Assembly (NCBI RefSeq): GCF_003664255.1
Contig: NZ_RCCV01000003.1
Location: 852,395-916,394, forward strand
Origin: Micromonospora sp. M71_S20
GTDB taxonomy: Bacteria; Actinomycetota; Actinomycetes; Mycobacteriales; Micromonosporaceae
Direction: 5' to 3'
Length of the DNA stretch: 64,000 bases
Below, piece by piece: positions 50,668 through 57,794 of this stretch (its first letter is position 1; every line of letters begins with the position of its first letter). Below the pieces are notes generated by a model. It had not been told where the DNA came from and did not search any database. It worked only from the letters and a program-made list of their open reading frames with translations. The position numbers and the translations under genes were made by a program.

Positions 50668-51114
50668 TTAGTCGCGTTGGCCGAGTAGGCGGGCGGGGTT
50701 GCCGGTGATGGTCCATCCGGCGGTGTCGTTGATCAGTCGGTGGGTGCGGTGGGCGAGCGTGAGGGGGTACAGGTGGGGGCGTTGTACGTAGTGCTTGCCG
50801 TGCTGCCAGAGGTCGAGCAGCATTGCGGCCAGTCGCAGGGTGGCGCGCATGCGTCCGGGGTTGCAGTCGGTGCAGTGGTGCCGGCGGGCGTAGGCGATCA
50901 GGGCGACGGTTGCCGTTCGTAGTTCAACGGCGGTGGTGAGGTCGTATACCCCGCTGGTCGGCCAGGCGGGCCGGTGGTCGCATAGCTCCAGGTGGTTGAT
51001 GACGTCGGCCATGCGGTGGCGAGCGTCGTCGAGCATGGTCAGAACTTGGCTGGTGCGGTGGACGGCGGGGGTTGTGGTGGGGAGGGCCATGGTGGGGGCT
51101 GTGAGGGCAGACAT
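50668..51114 (-). CDS. hypothetical ICE protein, helical
   Basis: 148 residues, mostly helical, with a His/Cys group in YARRHHCTDCNPGRM and a Tyr/His-rich region near HGKHYVQRPHLYPL. Similar short proteins with a CxxC near the middle are common in actinobacterial elements but have no known role. The ATG has GAGGAG upstream. It is preceded by the hairpin at 51182 and followed by that at 50632, so it is probably monocistronic. Confidence 0.55.
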   Translation of the reverse strand: MSALTAPTMALPTTTPAVHRTSQVLTMLDDARHRMADVINHLELCDHRPAWPTSGVYDLTTAVELRTATVALIAYARRHHCTDCNPGRMRATLRLAAMLLDLWQHGKHYVQRPHLYPLTLAHRTHRLINDTAGWTITGNPARLLGQRD

Positions 51115-51181
51115 GCGGGCTCCTCGTGCTGGGGTTAGTGAGGGGCGGCGTCGCCGTGCCGCTGTGGTGCGGGGTGGGGTG

Positions 51182-51224
51182 GGCGGCCCGGGTCGGGGAG
51201 GGGGTGGCGCTGACCCGGGCCGCC
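51182..51224. terminator. 13-pair hairpin terminator after the GGDEF gene
   Basis: GGCGGCCCGGGTC (51182-51194) pairs perfectly with GACCCGGGCCGCC (51212-51224) around a 17-base loop. It lies 8 bases after the GGDEF stop. Confidence 0.85.
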
Positions 51225-51231
51225 GGTGGGC

Positions 51232-51870
51232 CTACCGGTAGCGGCGGCGGTGGTTGCCGGTGCGGGGAGCGATGGTGAGGCCGGGGCGGTATTCCTGGAC
51301 GCTGCCGCCGCGTTCTTTGGCGACGCACATTGCAATGTCGGCGTGGTGAAGGAGTTCAAAGGCGGTGCGGTGGCTGTTGTTGGCGACGGCGAGTCCGACG
51401 CTGGCGTGGCAGCCGAAGGTCTGCCACTGGATCATGATCATTCGGTGGTTGAGGGCGTCGGCGACAGCGTGGGCGTAGGCGCGGCTGAGATCGTCGTCGC
51501 CGTCGACAACGACGGCGAATTCGTCGCCGCCCATGCGGCCGGCGAATGCACGGGGCATCCGAAGTTCGGTGAGGACGTGCGCTACCTCTCGCAGGACTGC
51601 GTCTCCGGTGGCGTGGCCGTGCTCGTCGTTGATGTCCTTGAAGCGGTTGAGGTCGAGCATGATCACGGAGACGGGCCGCTTGCGGTCGCTGAGTAGGCCG
51701 TTGAGGTGAGCGACCAGGGCGCGACGGTTCGGCAGCCCGGTTAGCGCGTCGTGGTCGGCGTCGTGTCGGGCGGCGTTCAGGGCGGAGCGGAGGTGCCGGT
51801 TCTGTGCGATGAGCGCGAAGCAGCTCGCGCTGGTGCCGAGGAGGAGCGCGTAGGTGATGGGGTCGTGCAC
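51232..51870 (-). CDS. GGDEF-domain diguanylate cyclase-like protein
   Basis: 212 residues from a GTG with GGGAG 7 bases upstream. A single N-terminal helix (ITYALLLGTSASCFALIAQ) may anchor it. The GGDEF domain starts DALTGLPNRRALVAHL and carries RMGGDEFAVVVDG near residue 113, intact for c-di-GMP synthesis. The inhibitory RxxD site five residues upstream is not kept (RAFA), so product feedback may be lost. It may alter c-di-GMP in the host or recipient. Its leader is copy A of the repeated element. Confidence 0.9.
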   Translation of the reverse strand: MHDPITYALLLGTSASCFALIAQNRHLRSALNAARHDADHDALTGLPNRRALVAHLNGLLSDRKRPVSVIMLDLNRFKDINDEHGHATGDAVLREVAHVLTELRMPRAFAGRMGGDEFAVVVDGDDDLSRAYAHAVADALNHRMIMIQWQTFGCHASVGLAVANNSHRTAFELLHHADIAMCVAKERGGSVQEYRPGLTIAPRTGNHRRRYR

Positions 51871-51902
51871 TGAGGGCTCCCTGGGGTTGGGTTGGTGGGG
51901 GG

Positions 51903-51947
51903 TGTTCGGTTGGGGTTCGCCGTCCCTCCCGAACAACTATTACTATA
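51903..51947 (-). promoter_or_regulatory. leader element copy A (promoter plus hairpin)
   Basis: On the minus strand: -10-like TATAGT (from 51947 to 51942), then TGTTCGG pairing with CCGAACA (51929-51935 with 51903-51909) around a 19-base loop that contains GGGACGGCGAAC. The start codon of the GGDEF gene is about 70 bases from the -10. Copy B at 53074-53118 has the same layout with a compensatory change in the stem. Confidence 0.7.
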
Positions 51948-52028
51948 CACCATGGATGAATGTGGCTCTACCCGTGCCGGTGCCAGAGTGGCTGTTATTT
52001 TTCGATCTTGAGCGGTGTTTCTTGTGCA

Positions 52029-52067
52029 AGGGCCCGGCGGCGTCTCCTCGGGATGCCGCCGGGCCCT
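52029..52067. terminator. 13-pair hairpin terminator
   Basis: AGGGCCCGGCGGC (52029-52041) pairs with GCCGCCGGGCCCT (52055-52067). It lies between the leftward gene ending at 52089 and leader A, so it stops upstream transcription before the GGDEF promoter. Confidence 0.88.
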
Positions 52068-52088
52068 CGCCCTAATAGGCGGCTAGAG

Positions 52089-52589
52089 CTAGCGGCGGAT
52101 CGGTCGGATGCGGAGGATGTCTCCGAGGGCGATTCGTGCGGCGGGCTGGCGGGTCTGCGGATCCAGGAAAGGGGTGTAGTCCGTCGTCCACACGAGGTAC
52201 CAGGTGTGGGCGGCGTGTCCGGGGCGGGCGTTGCGTGGGTCGCCGGAGGCTTCCCCGTTGGTCTGCTGCTCGCTTCGGTATCTGGTCATCGTGCCGGCGA
52301 GCATCGGGCAGGCGGTGGCGCTGTAGTGGGCACACTCGGGGTGCATGGGCGGTTCGGGAGCGATCAGGCGGGGTAGGTCGACGTCGCGCATGGCGAACAC
52401 GAAGGGCCGGAACGTCGGCTCGCCGCAGATCTGGCACCGGTGGTCGCGCAGTGATGCGCCCAACCGTTGCGCGTCGATCGCGCCGAATCGATAGCGCCCG
52501 TCGGGCATGTGGGCGGTGATCCACGGTACGACCAGTCCGGCGAGCGTGGGGCGGTGTCTCAGGGCGACGAGAATGTCGATTTTAGTCAT
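52089..52589 (-). CDS. hypothetical ICE protein with zinc-finger-like Cys/His
   Basis: 166 residues from an ATG with GAGGA upstream. Two Cys lie in RCQICGEPTF and further Cys/His in HPECAHYSATACP, giving a plausible zinc-binding pair of knuckles (residues about 55-95). The C-terminal region TWYLVWTTDYTPFLDP and RIALGDILRIRPIRR is beta-rich. I do not know the family. It lies 25 bases after an intercistronic hairpin following the leftward gene upstream. Confidence 0.6.
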   Translation of the reverse strand: MTKIDILVALRHRPTLAGLVVPWITAHMPDGRYRFGAIDAQRLGASLRDHRCQICGEPTFRPFVFAMRDVDLPRLIAPEPPMHPECAHYSATACPMLAGTMTRYRSEQQTNGEASGDPRNARPGHAAHTWYLVWTTDYTPFLDPQTRQPAARIALGDILRIRPIRR

Positions 52590-52614
52590 GGTGATTCCTC
52601 GCGCGTTGGTTGCC

Positions 52615-52640
52615 GGTGCCGGCCCTTCCGGGCCGGCACC
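52615..52640. terminator. 11-pair intercistronic hairpin
   Basis: GGTGCCGGCCC (52615-52625) pairs perfectly with GGGCCGGCACC (52630-52640) around a 4-base loop, between two leftward genes. It is either a partial terminator or an mRNA stabiliser. Confidence 0.82.
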
Positions 52641-52665
52641 GATCGAGGGCTGCGGCGGTCGTGCC

Positions 52666-53043
52666 CTACAGGGCGAGGCTGGCGCGGAGGTTCGGCCGCA
52701 TCTCGTGCACCGGCACCAGGGCGCGCGTCGTGGTGCCGTCAATGGTGACGCGGAAGAGGTAGCGCGCCGGGACTCGGCTGCCTTCTCGGTCGCGGTCCGC
52801 CTCAAGGTCGATTCGCAGCGTGTCGGGGATGTGGGCGTAGGGCCGGACGGCCTCGATGACCTCGTCCGGGTCCGTGACCCGCTCCATTGCGCCCAGCCAG
52901 ACGGGCAGGGCGTCGGGGCTCGTCTCGTCGGTCTCGCCGTGGTTCAGAACAACGGCGAAGTACGACGTCAGCGGACGGTCCCAGCCCACGCTGACCTTGT
53001 GGTCGATTCGGTGGGGAAGGGGGGTGAGGTTGTGACGACTCAT
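52666..53043 (-). CDS. hypothetical ICE protein, DUF-like
   Basis: 125 residues. The ATG at 53043 sits about 70 bases downstream of the -10 of leader copy B and has AGAAGAGG upstream. It has a beta-strand opening (HKVSVGWDRPLTSYFAVVLNHG) and a later ARYLFRVTIDGTTTRALVPV, suggesting a compact mixed alpha/beta fold. No named family recognised. A longer frame upstream merely reads through the leader element. Confidence 0.6.
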   Translation of the reverse strand: MSRHNLTPLPHRIDHKVSVGWDRPLTSYFAVVLNHGETDETSPDALPVWLGAMERVTDPDEVIEAVRPYAHIPDTLRIDLEADRDREGSRVPARYLFRVTIDGTTTRALVPVHEMRPNLRASLAL

Positions 53044-53073
53044 GACACCTCTTCTGGTTGGGTCTTGTGGGCG

Positions 53074-53118
53074 TGTCCGGCGGGAGTTCGCCGTTCCCTC
53101 CGGACAACTATTACTATA
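53074..53118 (-). promoter_or_regulatory. leader element copy B
   Basis: On the minus strand: -10-like TATAGT (53118-53113), followed by TGTCCGG/CCGGACA arms (53100-53106 with 53074-53080) around a 19-base loop holding GGAACGGCGAAC. The stem differs from copy A by one base pair (T-A in A, C-G in B), a compensatory change, while the promoter part AACTATTACTATACACCAT read on the plus strand is identical. Confidence 0.72.
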
Positions 53119-53298
53119 CACCATCGAGGGCTGTGTTTCTACCCTTCCCGGTCCTGGGGTGACCTGGGATCTTCATGATCGTGAAGGGTGGCACCTGGCG
53201 GTTGCGCTGCGAGCGTGGACCGGTGCGGAGCTTGCTCGCCCCCCCACTTCTTTCGGCGGTGGGGGGCGAGCTTGCTCGTCCGTGGCGCGCGCAGTGGA

Positions 53299-53380
53299 GG
53301 TCAAGTTCGGCCGCGGGGTTTCGAGCAAAAGATCATGCGGGGTGTGCATGATGTTTTGTGAGCCGCGGCCGAACTTGACC
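53299..53380. repeat. 82-base imperfect hairpin
   Basis: The outer 18 bases match perfectly (53299-53316 with 53363-53380) and inner arms AAAA, ATCATGC also pair after a small bulge, leaving a loop of about 7 bases. Its size exceeds an ordinary terminator. Possible roles: single-strand origin, recombinase site, ssDNA promoter, or small RNA gene. Confidence 0.65.
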
Positions 53381-53465
53381 GGAGCGAGCACGTCGCTAGC
53401 CTGTTGCGGCCCCCACCGTTGAAGGGAGGGGTTTTGGCAGTGCGGCCGGAGGCCGCTTCCGGTTT

Positions 53466-53487
53466 GCCTGGCCCGTCAGGGCCGGGC
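53466..53487. terminator. hairpin terminator after the tandem HTH gene
   Basis: GCCTGGCCC (53466-53474) pairs with GGGCCGGGC (53479-53487) with one G-U pair and a 4-base loop. It lies about 90 bases after the leftward stop at 53580. Confidence 0.6.
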
Positions 53488-53579
53488 GTCTTGACGGCGA
53501 GCATCCGGCGCAGGTCTGCGAGGGCGGGGTTTGTCGTTGTCCTGGGGTCGGCGCTTGTTGAGCGGCGGGCGGTTCGGTG

Positions 53580-54326
53580 TCAGTTGGTGCGCTGGTCGAG
53601 GATGGTCCACAGGGTGGCGCGTCGCCATTTGAGGCGGCGGCGTCCGGCGGGGCCGGTGTTCTGTTCGTCGGCGCGGTCGAGCACGGGAGTGGGCAGGGCG
53701 TTGGGGTGGTTGTAGCCGAGGATCCGGGCTGCCTCGGCTTTGCCGACGAGTTCGTCGGGGTCGCCGGTGCGGTCGGGGTGTCCGTGTGGGCTGCCGATCG
53801 GCCGTCCTGTGCTTTCGGCGCCGCCTCTGCCGACACGGTCTTCGGCGATCTTCCAGACGGTTTCGCGCTTCCAACGCCGGCGTGTGCGGCCCCCCGCGCT
53901 TGCAGAACTTTCGTCGGGGCACTCCTTCAGGCGCAGCCATACGGGGTTGTTGCCGTGTAGGGCGCTGCGGTTGGTGTAACCGAGGATGCGGGCTGCGGTA
54001 GCGACGTCAACGAGTTCGTTGGGGTCTCCGGTGCGATCGATGCTGGCTTGGGTGCTGCGTCTGATTCTGTTGCTGGGTGGCTCGTATCGTGCGATGTCTT
54101 CGCGGTTCCAGGTGCGGCCGTCGGCGGTGCGTTCGGGAAACCCGGTGGTGCTGCGCTCGCGGTAGAGCCGGTGCAGGTGGCTGACGGAGATTCCGAGCAG
54201 CGCTGCTGCTTCGACGTGGTTGACGACGTCGGGGTCGGGGGAGCGCGTGGGCATGCAGTGATGATGCCGCATGCCGGGTTGAGCGGGGTGGCTTGCCGGT
54301 TGGTACAGGGTGGGAGTGCTGCTCAT
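53580..54326 (-). CDS. protein with three MerR/excisionase-like helix-turn-helix units
   Basis: 248 residues if ATG 54326 is used; ATG 54254 and GTG 54374 are alternatives. Three successive units each read as a short HTH_17-type motif: NHVEAAALLGISVSHLHRLY, ELVDVATAARILGYTNRSAL and ELVGKAEAARILGYNHPNAL, each followed by a charged wing. The second and third copies are clear duplications. Single copies of this fold act as excisionases or replication/partition regulators; three in one chain could bind a repeated site. Role inferred. Confidence 0.72.
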   Translation of the reverse strand: MSSTPTLYQPASHPAQPGMRHHHCMPTRSPDPDVVNHVEAAALLGISVSHLHRLYRERSTTGFPERTADGRTWNREDIARYEPPSNRIRRSTQASIDRTGDPNELVDVATAARILGYTNRSALHGNNPVWLRLKECPDESSASAGGRTRRRWKRETVWKIAEDRVGRGGAESTGRPIGSPHGHPDRTGDPDELVGKAEAARILGYNHPNALPTPVLDRADEQNTGPAGRRRLKWRRATLWTILDQRTN

Positions 54327-54422
54327 GGTCTGCTTCGCCGTCGCCGCTGGGGGTTGTCGTACGATGGGTGCCACGTGTTCGGCGTTGGGTTCGTTGGGGC
54401 CTGTGGGCGTCGGACGCCAGGC

Positions 54423-54457
54423 GGCCGGGGGGAGTTCGCCAAACTAACCCCCCGGCC
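54423..54457. terminator. 10-pair hairpin after gene 54465
   Basis: GGCCGGGGGG (54423-54432) pairs with CCCCCCGGCC (54448-54457) around a 15-base loop. It lies 8 bases after the stop of the leftward gene, so it is a terminator. Its loop reads GGCGAAC on the minus strand, the same word as the leader family. Confidence 0.75.
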
Positions 54458-54464
54458 TCCGCCG

Positions 54465-54881
54465 TTAGGTCGTTTCACCTCTGCGGCATGGCGGTTGCTG
54501 CTGGGCAGGGGGCATGCAGCGTCGGGCGGCGCGTGCCAAGACTCCGTACTGCGTGTCGCCCCTGGCGACTACCTGTCCGGATGGGAGTCTACGGGCCACG
54601 TATTCGCGGCGTTGGGCGTCCCAGCCGCCGACGCACACGGCCGACGGCTCAGCGCGCATCTCCCATCGTTCGCCCTTGGCCGTCGTGATGTGGACGTGGT
54701 GCTCGCGGGTGAGCGTCCACCTGTCTCCGTGGGTGTCGAGGCGTAGGCCGTGTGGGTTGTTGTCGCGGAAGAGACGCCAGCGGCCGTCGCGATCGAGCAG
54801 CCGCGCGATGTCGTCGCGTGCGTCGAGTGGGCCGTGGGGTCGTGGTGCGCTGACCGCGTGGGGGTGTGGCGGCATCGACAT
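54465..54881 (-). CDS. hypothetical ICE protein
   Basis: 138 residues from an ATG with GGAG 6 bases upstream, about 67 bases from the -10 of leader copy C. Beta-rich repeats of WRLFRDNNPHGLRLDTHGDRW and HVHITTAKGERWEMRAEP suggest a small beta-sheet fold. Cys at residue about 98. Not a named family that I recognise. It is followed by a hairpin terminator. Confidence 0.58.
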   Translation of the reverse strand: MSMPPHPHAVSAPRPHGPLDARDDIARLLDRDGRWRLFRDNNPHGLRLDTHGDRWTLTREHHVHITTAKGERWEMRAEPSAVCVGGWDAQRREYVARRLPSGQVVARGDTQYGVLARAARRCMPPAQQQPPCRRGETT

Positions 54882-54907
54882 TGTGGCTCCGTGGGGTTGT
54901 TGGAGGG

Positions 54908-54953
54908 CGGTCGCTCGGAGGTTCGCCGTCCCCGAAGACCGGCTATTACTATA
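54908..54953 (-). promoter_or_regulatory. leader element copy C
   Basis: On the minus strand: TATAGT (54953-54948), then arms TCGG/CCGA and outer CGGTC/GACCG (54937-54941 with 54908-54912) closing a loop with GGGACGGCGAAC. The promoter words GGTGTATAGTAATAG are the same as in copies A and B, and distance to the start codon is again about 67 bases. Confidence 0.68.
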
Positions 54954-54966
54954 CACCTTGCTTGTT

Positions 54967-54996
54967 GGGCTTGCCATTCTGCGTCAGGGCAAGCCC
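54967..54996. terminator. 9-pair hairpin upstream of leader C
   Basis: GGGCTTGCC (54967-54975) pairs with GGCAAGCCC (54988-54996) around a 12-base loop, on the upstream side of the promoter. A second inverted repeat, GGGCGGGCCGG/CCGGCCCGCCC (55020-55030 with 55060-55070), follows. Both would insulate copy C from upstream leftward transcription. Confidence 0.65.
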
Positions 54997-55196
54997 GTGG
55001 TGTGTGCGCGGAGCTGGCAGGGCGGGCCGGCTGCGATCGGTGGGTTGCTCGGAGGCCGTCCGGCCCGCCCGGTGACCGCGGGAGCAACGGTCAGGTGCAC
55101 GACGACGCGAGGACAAAGAAAGCTGATGACCCGGGACAACCCTGCGCAACCGCGCGAGACGTGGGCGTCATTCGTCTGACCGGGTGTCGGTGATGG

Positions 55197-55642
55197 TTAT
55201 AGATGACCGTCGCCGGTGAGGCGTTGGCGCAGTTCTGATAGGGGGAGTCGGTGGCGTTGGCGGTGGCGTTGTTCGGTGAGGATGGCGACGTCGCCGAGTT
55301 TTTCGCGTAGTTGGGTTTCGGCTGCTTCGGCGGCGGTGTAGTGGTCGGGCAGGACGTGTAGTAGTCGTGCCCAGTGGTGTTTGCCGGCGCGGACGCATGC
55401 TCCTCCGCAGTTGTTGTGTGGTAGGCCGAGGTCGTAGAGCCGTGGTGGGCGTAGTCCGAGTTGCCGGGCCGAGTCCAGTAGTTCCTGCTTGGTGAGGTGC
55501 GGCGGGTCGAGTAGGGGGAAGGTTGGGCGGCGACGCGTTGGGCGGCGGCCCAGCTTCCGATGCCGCCGGAGTATTGGACGACGTGCAGGTGTTTATCGGG
55601 GTTGCTGAGTGTGGGGCGCGGGTTCGGGGCCGGTGTGGGCAT
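55197..55642 (-). pseudogene. PAPS-reductase/PP-loop family gene, internal deletion
   Basis: The gene starts well (HLHVVQYSGGIGSWAAAQRVAAQ, the PP-loop SGGxxS of phosphoadenosine-phosphosulfate-reductase-like proteins). Just after this the reading frame shifts, and the correct continuation is in another frame: FPLLDPPHLTKQELLDSARQ, LPHNNCGGACVRAGKHHWARL, ending LRQRLTGDGHL before a TAA at 55197. The central part of a 250-300 residue protein is missing and the frame is changed at the junction, so an internal deletion of several hundred bases is inferred. Such genes are common in ICE and phage leading regions and are linked with DNA modification. Confidence 0.82.
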
Positions 55643-55668
55643 GGGGTTCCGTTCGGATGCTTCTTTGC

Positions 55669-55715
55669 GGGCGGACGGTAGGGAGCCGTGCCGTGCCTAG
55701 CTGGGCGGACGGTAG
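55669..55715. repeat. GGGCGGACGGTAG direct repeat
   Basis: The same 13 bases occur at 55669-55681 and 55703-55715, 34 bases apart start to start, upstream of the PAPS-reductase relic on its promoter side. Possible operator half-sites or small iterons. Confidence 0.4.
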
Positions 55716-55907
55716 TGGGTGGGGAGGCGAGGGGGGCGCGTGAGCGCTCCTCGTCCGGAGCCGGGCGCTCGATGCGCCCTGTATCCGGCAGCGCGCGCGG
55801 TCGAGCGGTGCTGATTGACCGGTAGATGGTTGAGGACGGCGGTCGGTCGTTGGTGTTTCGTATCGCCCACCGGAGGGCTGGTGATCTTCGTTGGTGTAGC
55901 GGGGGTG

Positions 55908-55939
55908 CCGGTCGGGGGCCTGGTGTGGCCCCCGACCGG
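55908..55939. terminator. 13-pair hairpin after ParB gene
   Basis: CCGGTCGGGGGCC (55908-55920) pairs perfectly with GGCCCCCGACCGG (55927-55939) around a 6-base loop, 6 bases after the ParB stop. Confidence 0.9.
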
Positions 55940-55944
55940 TTGGA

Positions 55945-57630
55945 TCAGGCGGCGAGACGGCTTTCCGGCTCGGACCCGGCAGGTTCGTCGGTGTCGTCCG
56001 AGGGGCCGGGCGTCCCCTCGTCCGGCCGGGGCGCGATCTCGTTGTCGGCGGTGTCGGTGTCGAGCCCAGACAGCAGCTCGTCGGGCTCCGGGGCCGTGAC
56101 GACGGTGAGGTCGGCACGCTGCTTCGTGCGGTTGGCGACGGAGTCGATGATGAGCTGTTCGACCTTGCCGACTTGGAAGCCGTTGGAGACGCACCACTGC
56201 AACCACTTGGCGACCGCCGGGTCGGGTGCCCGCCAGGAAGACCGGGTAATGCCGCTTTCGTTGGCGGCGGCGATTGCCGTGAGCGACATGACCGAGTAAC
56301 GGCCGTCGCTGACACCTCGCGCGGGGACGCGCTTGGTGCCGGGTCGCTTGGTCTTGCCCGGTGACAGGAGTTCGTCGAGCATCTTCCGTCCGCCGTTGAC
56401 CCAGGTAGAGAGGATGTAGCCGGAGTCGGCCAGCATCTCCGCGATGAGCTTCGCGGTGCCCTTCGGCGGGGTCTTGGCGGTCAGGAACGTCGCCAGCCAT
56501 TCACGACGGACCGTGTTGGCGACTTCCATGGCCTTGTTGTTCTCGATGACCAGTCGCCGTTCGGCCTTCTCCTGTTCGGTCATGGGACCGCTGCGGGTGG
56601 AGGTCATGGCGTAGGCGGGCAGGGCGTGGCCGTGCGCGCGCCAGTCGGTGCAGTAGGTGGTTTCCGTCAGTCGGTCGTCGTAGGTGAGGAACAGTCGGAC
56701 GGCGTGGCCGGGGCAGCCGGTGTGCCCTTCGGGGTCGACGTGGTTGCCCTCGGCGTCGCGTAGGTCGCTGACCTCCTTGATCTTGGGGTCGTTGTACCGG
56801 GGGTGCTCGGACAGCAGCGTGATTCCGGCAGCGACAAGTTCGGCGCGGCGGGCGGCTTCTGCGGCGATGGCGGCCCGGGTGCCGCGATATTGCTCGACGG
56901 CACGGGCGAAGGCGAAGGGCCCATTCTCGGCCTCGTCCAGCAGTGCTTCGACGCATTCGGGTTCGTCGGCGAATTCTGCGAGCGCGGCGACCTGGGTGAG
57001 GTCGAGCCCGAGGGTGTGCGTGCGTTCGGTGGTGCGCTTGTCCAGGGTGGCGAGTTGCCGCCCGGCTTTGATCTGCTCCGGCTGGTAGCCGGTGTGTCGG
57101 GCGATGTCGTCGTCGGTCATGCCGTCGAGGGCGAGTTGCTGGATGCCTCGGGCCTGCTGGGCGGCGGTGAGGTCGGTGCGGTGGACCTGCCGGAGCATGC
57201 TGATGAGCTGTTCGCGGTTGGCGGCTAGGTCGTCACGAACGATGACCTGGATCCACTTCTGCTCTGCCTCGACGGCGGACCAGTAGCGCTGCTCGCCGTC
57301 GATGATGAGGTACGGACCGTCGTCGTCGCCCAGCCCGAGCGGCGTGACGATCAGCGGCGAGAGCAGGCCGCGAACACCGTCCTGGTGCAGGTTCTGCACG
57401 ATGCCGGGGAGGGCCTGCGCGTCGTCGCGGGCGTTACCCGGGTTGGGCTTGATGTTGGCGACCTCGACCATGCAGTGCCGGCCGGGCAGCTCGGGCATGT
57501 CCTGGTCGTCGCCGGTACCCTGCGAGCGGGCGTCCGTGTCGGTCGAAGCTGCCTCGGAGGACTCGGGAAGATCGTCGGCTGCCGGGGCCTCGCTGTCGAT
57601 CTGCGGTGCGGGTGCGGTTTGCGTGAGCAC
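55945..57630 (-). CDS. ParB/RepB/Spo0J-family protein
   Basis: 561 residues from a GTG with GGGAG upstream. The ParB-like N-terminal domain contains VEVANIKPNPGNARDD and the nucleotide loop YLIIDGEQRYWSAVE (residues about 50-125), and the helix-turn-helix region is LTAAQQARGIQQLALDG and TDDDIARHTGYQPEQIKAGRQLA. The large C-terminal half, with a Cys/His segment (GHTGCPGHAVRLFLTYDD), is unlike chromosomal ParB. ICE-borne ParB proteins may stabilise the element or act as DNA clamps in the leading region. Leader copy E lies just upstream. Confidence 0.9.
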   Translation of the reverse strand: MLTQTAPAPQIDSEAPAADDLPESSEAASTDTDARSQGTGDDQDMPELPGRHCMVEVANIKPNPGNARDDAQALPGIVQNLHQDGVRGLLSPLIVTPLGLGDDDGPYLIIDGEQRYWSAVEAEQKWIQVIVRDDLAANREQLISMLRQVHRTDLTAAQQARGIQQLALDGMTDDDIARHTGYQPEQIKAGRQLATLDKRTTERTHTLGLDLTQVAALAEFADEPECVEALLDEAENGPFAFARAVEQYRGTRAAIAAEAARRAELVAAGITLLSEHPRYNDPKIKEVSDLRDAEGNHVDPEGHTGCPGHAVRLFLTYDDRLTETTYCTDWRAHGHALPAYAMTSTRSGPMTEQEKAERRLVIENNKAMEVANTVRREWLATFLTAKTPPKGTAKLIAEMLADSGYILSTWVNGGRKMLDELLSPGKTKRPGTKRVPARGVSDGRYSVMSLTAIAAANESGITRSSWRAPDPAVAKWLQWCVSNGFQVGKVEQLIIDSVANRTKQRADLTVVTAPEPDELLSGLDTDTADNEIAPRPDEGTPGPSDDTDEPAGSEPESRLAA

Positions 57631-57678
57631 GGTCCGTGCTCCCTTCGGGTTGTGGGTGTGTTGGTTGGCCGGGGCGCG

Positions 57679-57697
57679 TCTGGGGTTGCCGTCCAGA
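57679..57697 (-). promoter_or_regulatory. leader element copy E (hairpin, degenerate)
   Basis: TCTGG and CCAGA pair around a loop that reads GACGGCAACC on the minus strand, about 55 bases before the ParB start. The loop and position match copies A-D, but the TATAGT box is absent and no clear -10 is seen at the expected place; a TTGACA-like -35 is at 57771-57776. Weaker than the others. Confidence 0.5.
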
Positions 57698-57717
57698 GCA
57701 CTCCGGTGGTTCGTGGG

Positions 57718-57738
57718 ACCGCTGCCGAAGGCAGCGGT
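57718..57738. terminator. 9-pair hairpin terminator
   Basis: ACCGCTGCC (57718-57726) pairs with GGCAGCGGT (57730-57738) around a 3-base loop. It lies 57 bases after the leftward stop at 57795. Confidence 0.78.
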
Positions 57739-57794
57739 GGTGGTGGGCTACGTGCGGGTCGCTGTGGAGTTGTCAAGGAACCGGGCTGGATCAG

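Larger units (their letters stand above)
53130..53579. other. 450-base noncoding block with nested inverted repeats
   Basis: No supported gene. It holds three inverted repeats: 53228-53278 (CTCGCCCCCCCAC/GTGGGGGGCGAG flanked by a direct repeat GAGCTTGCTCG), 53299-53380 (18-base perfect arms GGTCAAGTTCGGCCGCGG and its complement, with inner ATCATGC/GCATGAT arms) and 53466-53487 (GCCTGGCCC/GGGCCGGGC, a likely terminator for the gene at 53580). The large one could fold as a long hairpin on either strand. Confidence 0.6.

Noticed and set aside
52666..53124. Longer starts that read through the leader elements (recurring VYSNS and GTAN residues)
   Set aside because: The shared residues are a translation of the repeated promoter and hairpin DNA, not a conserved protein domain.
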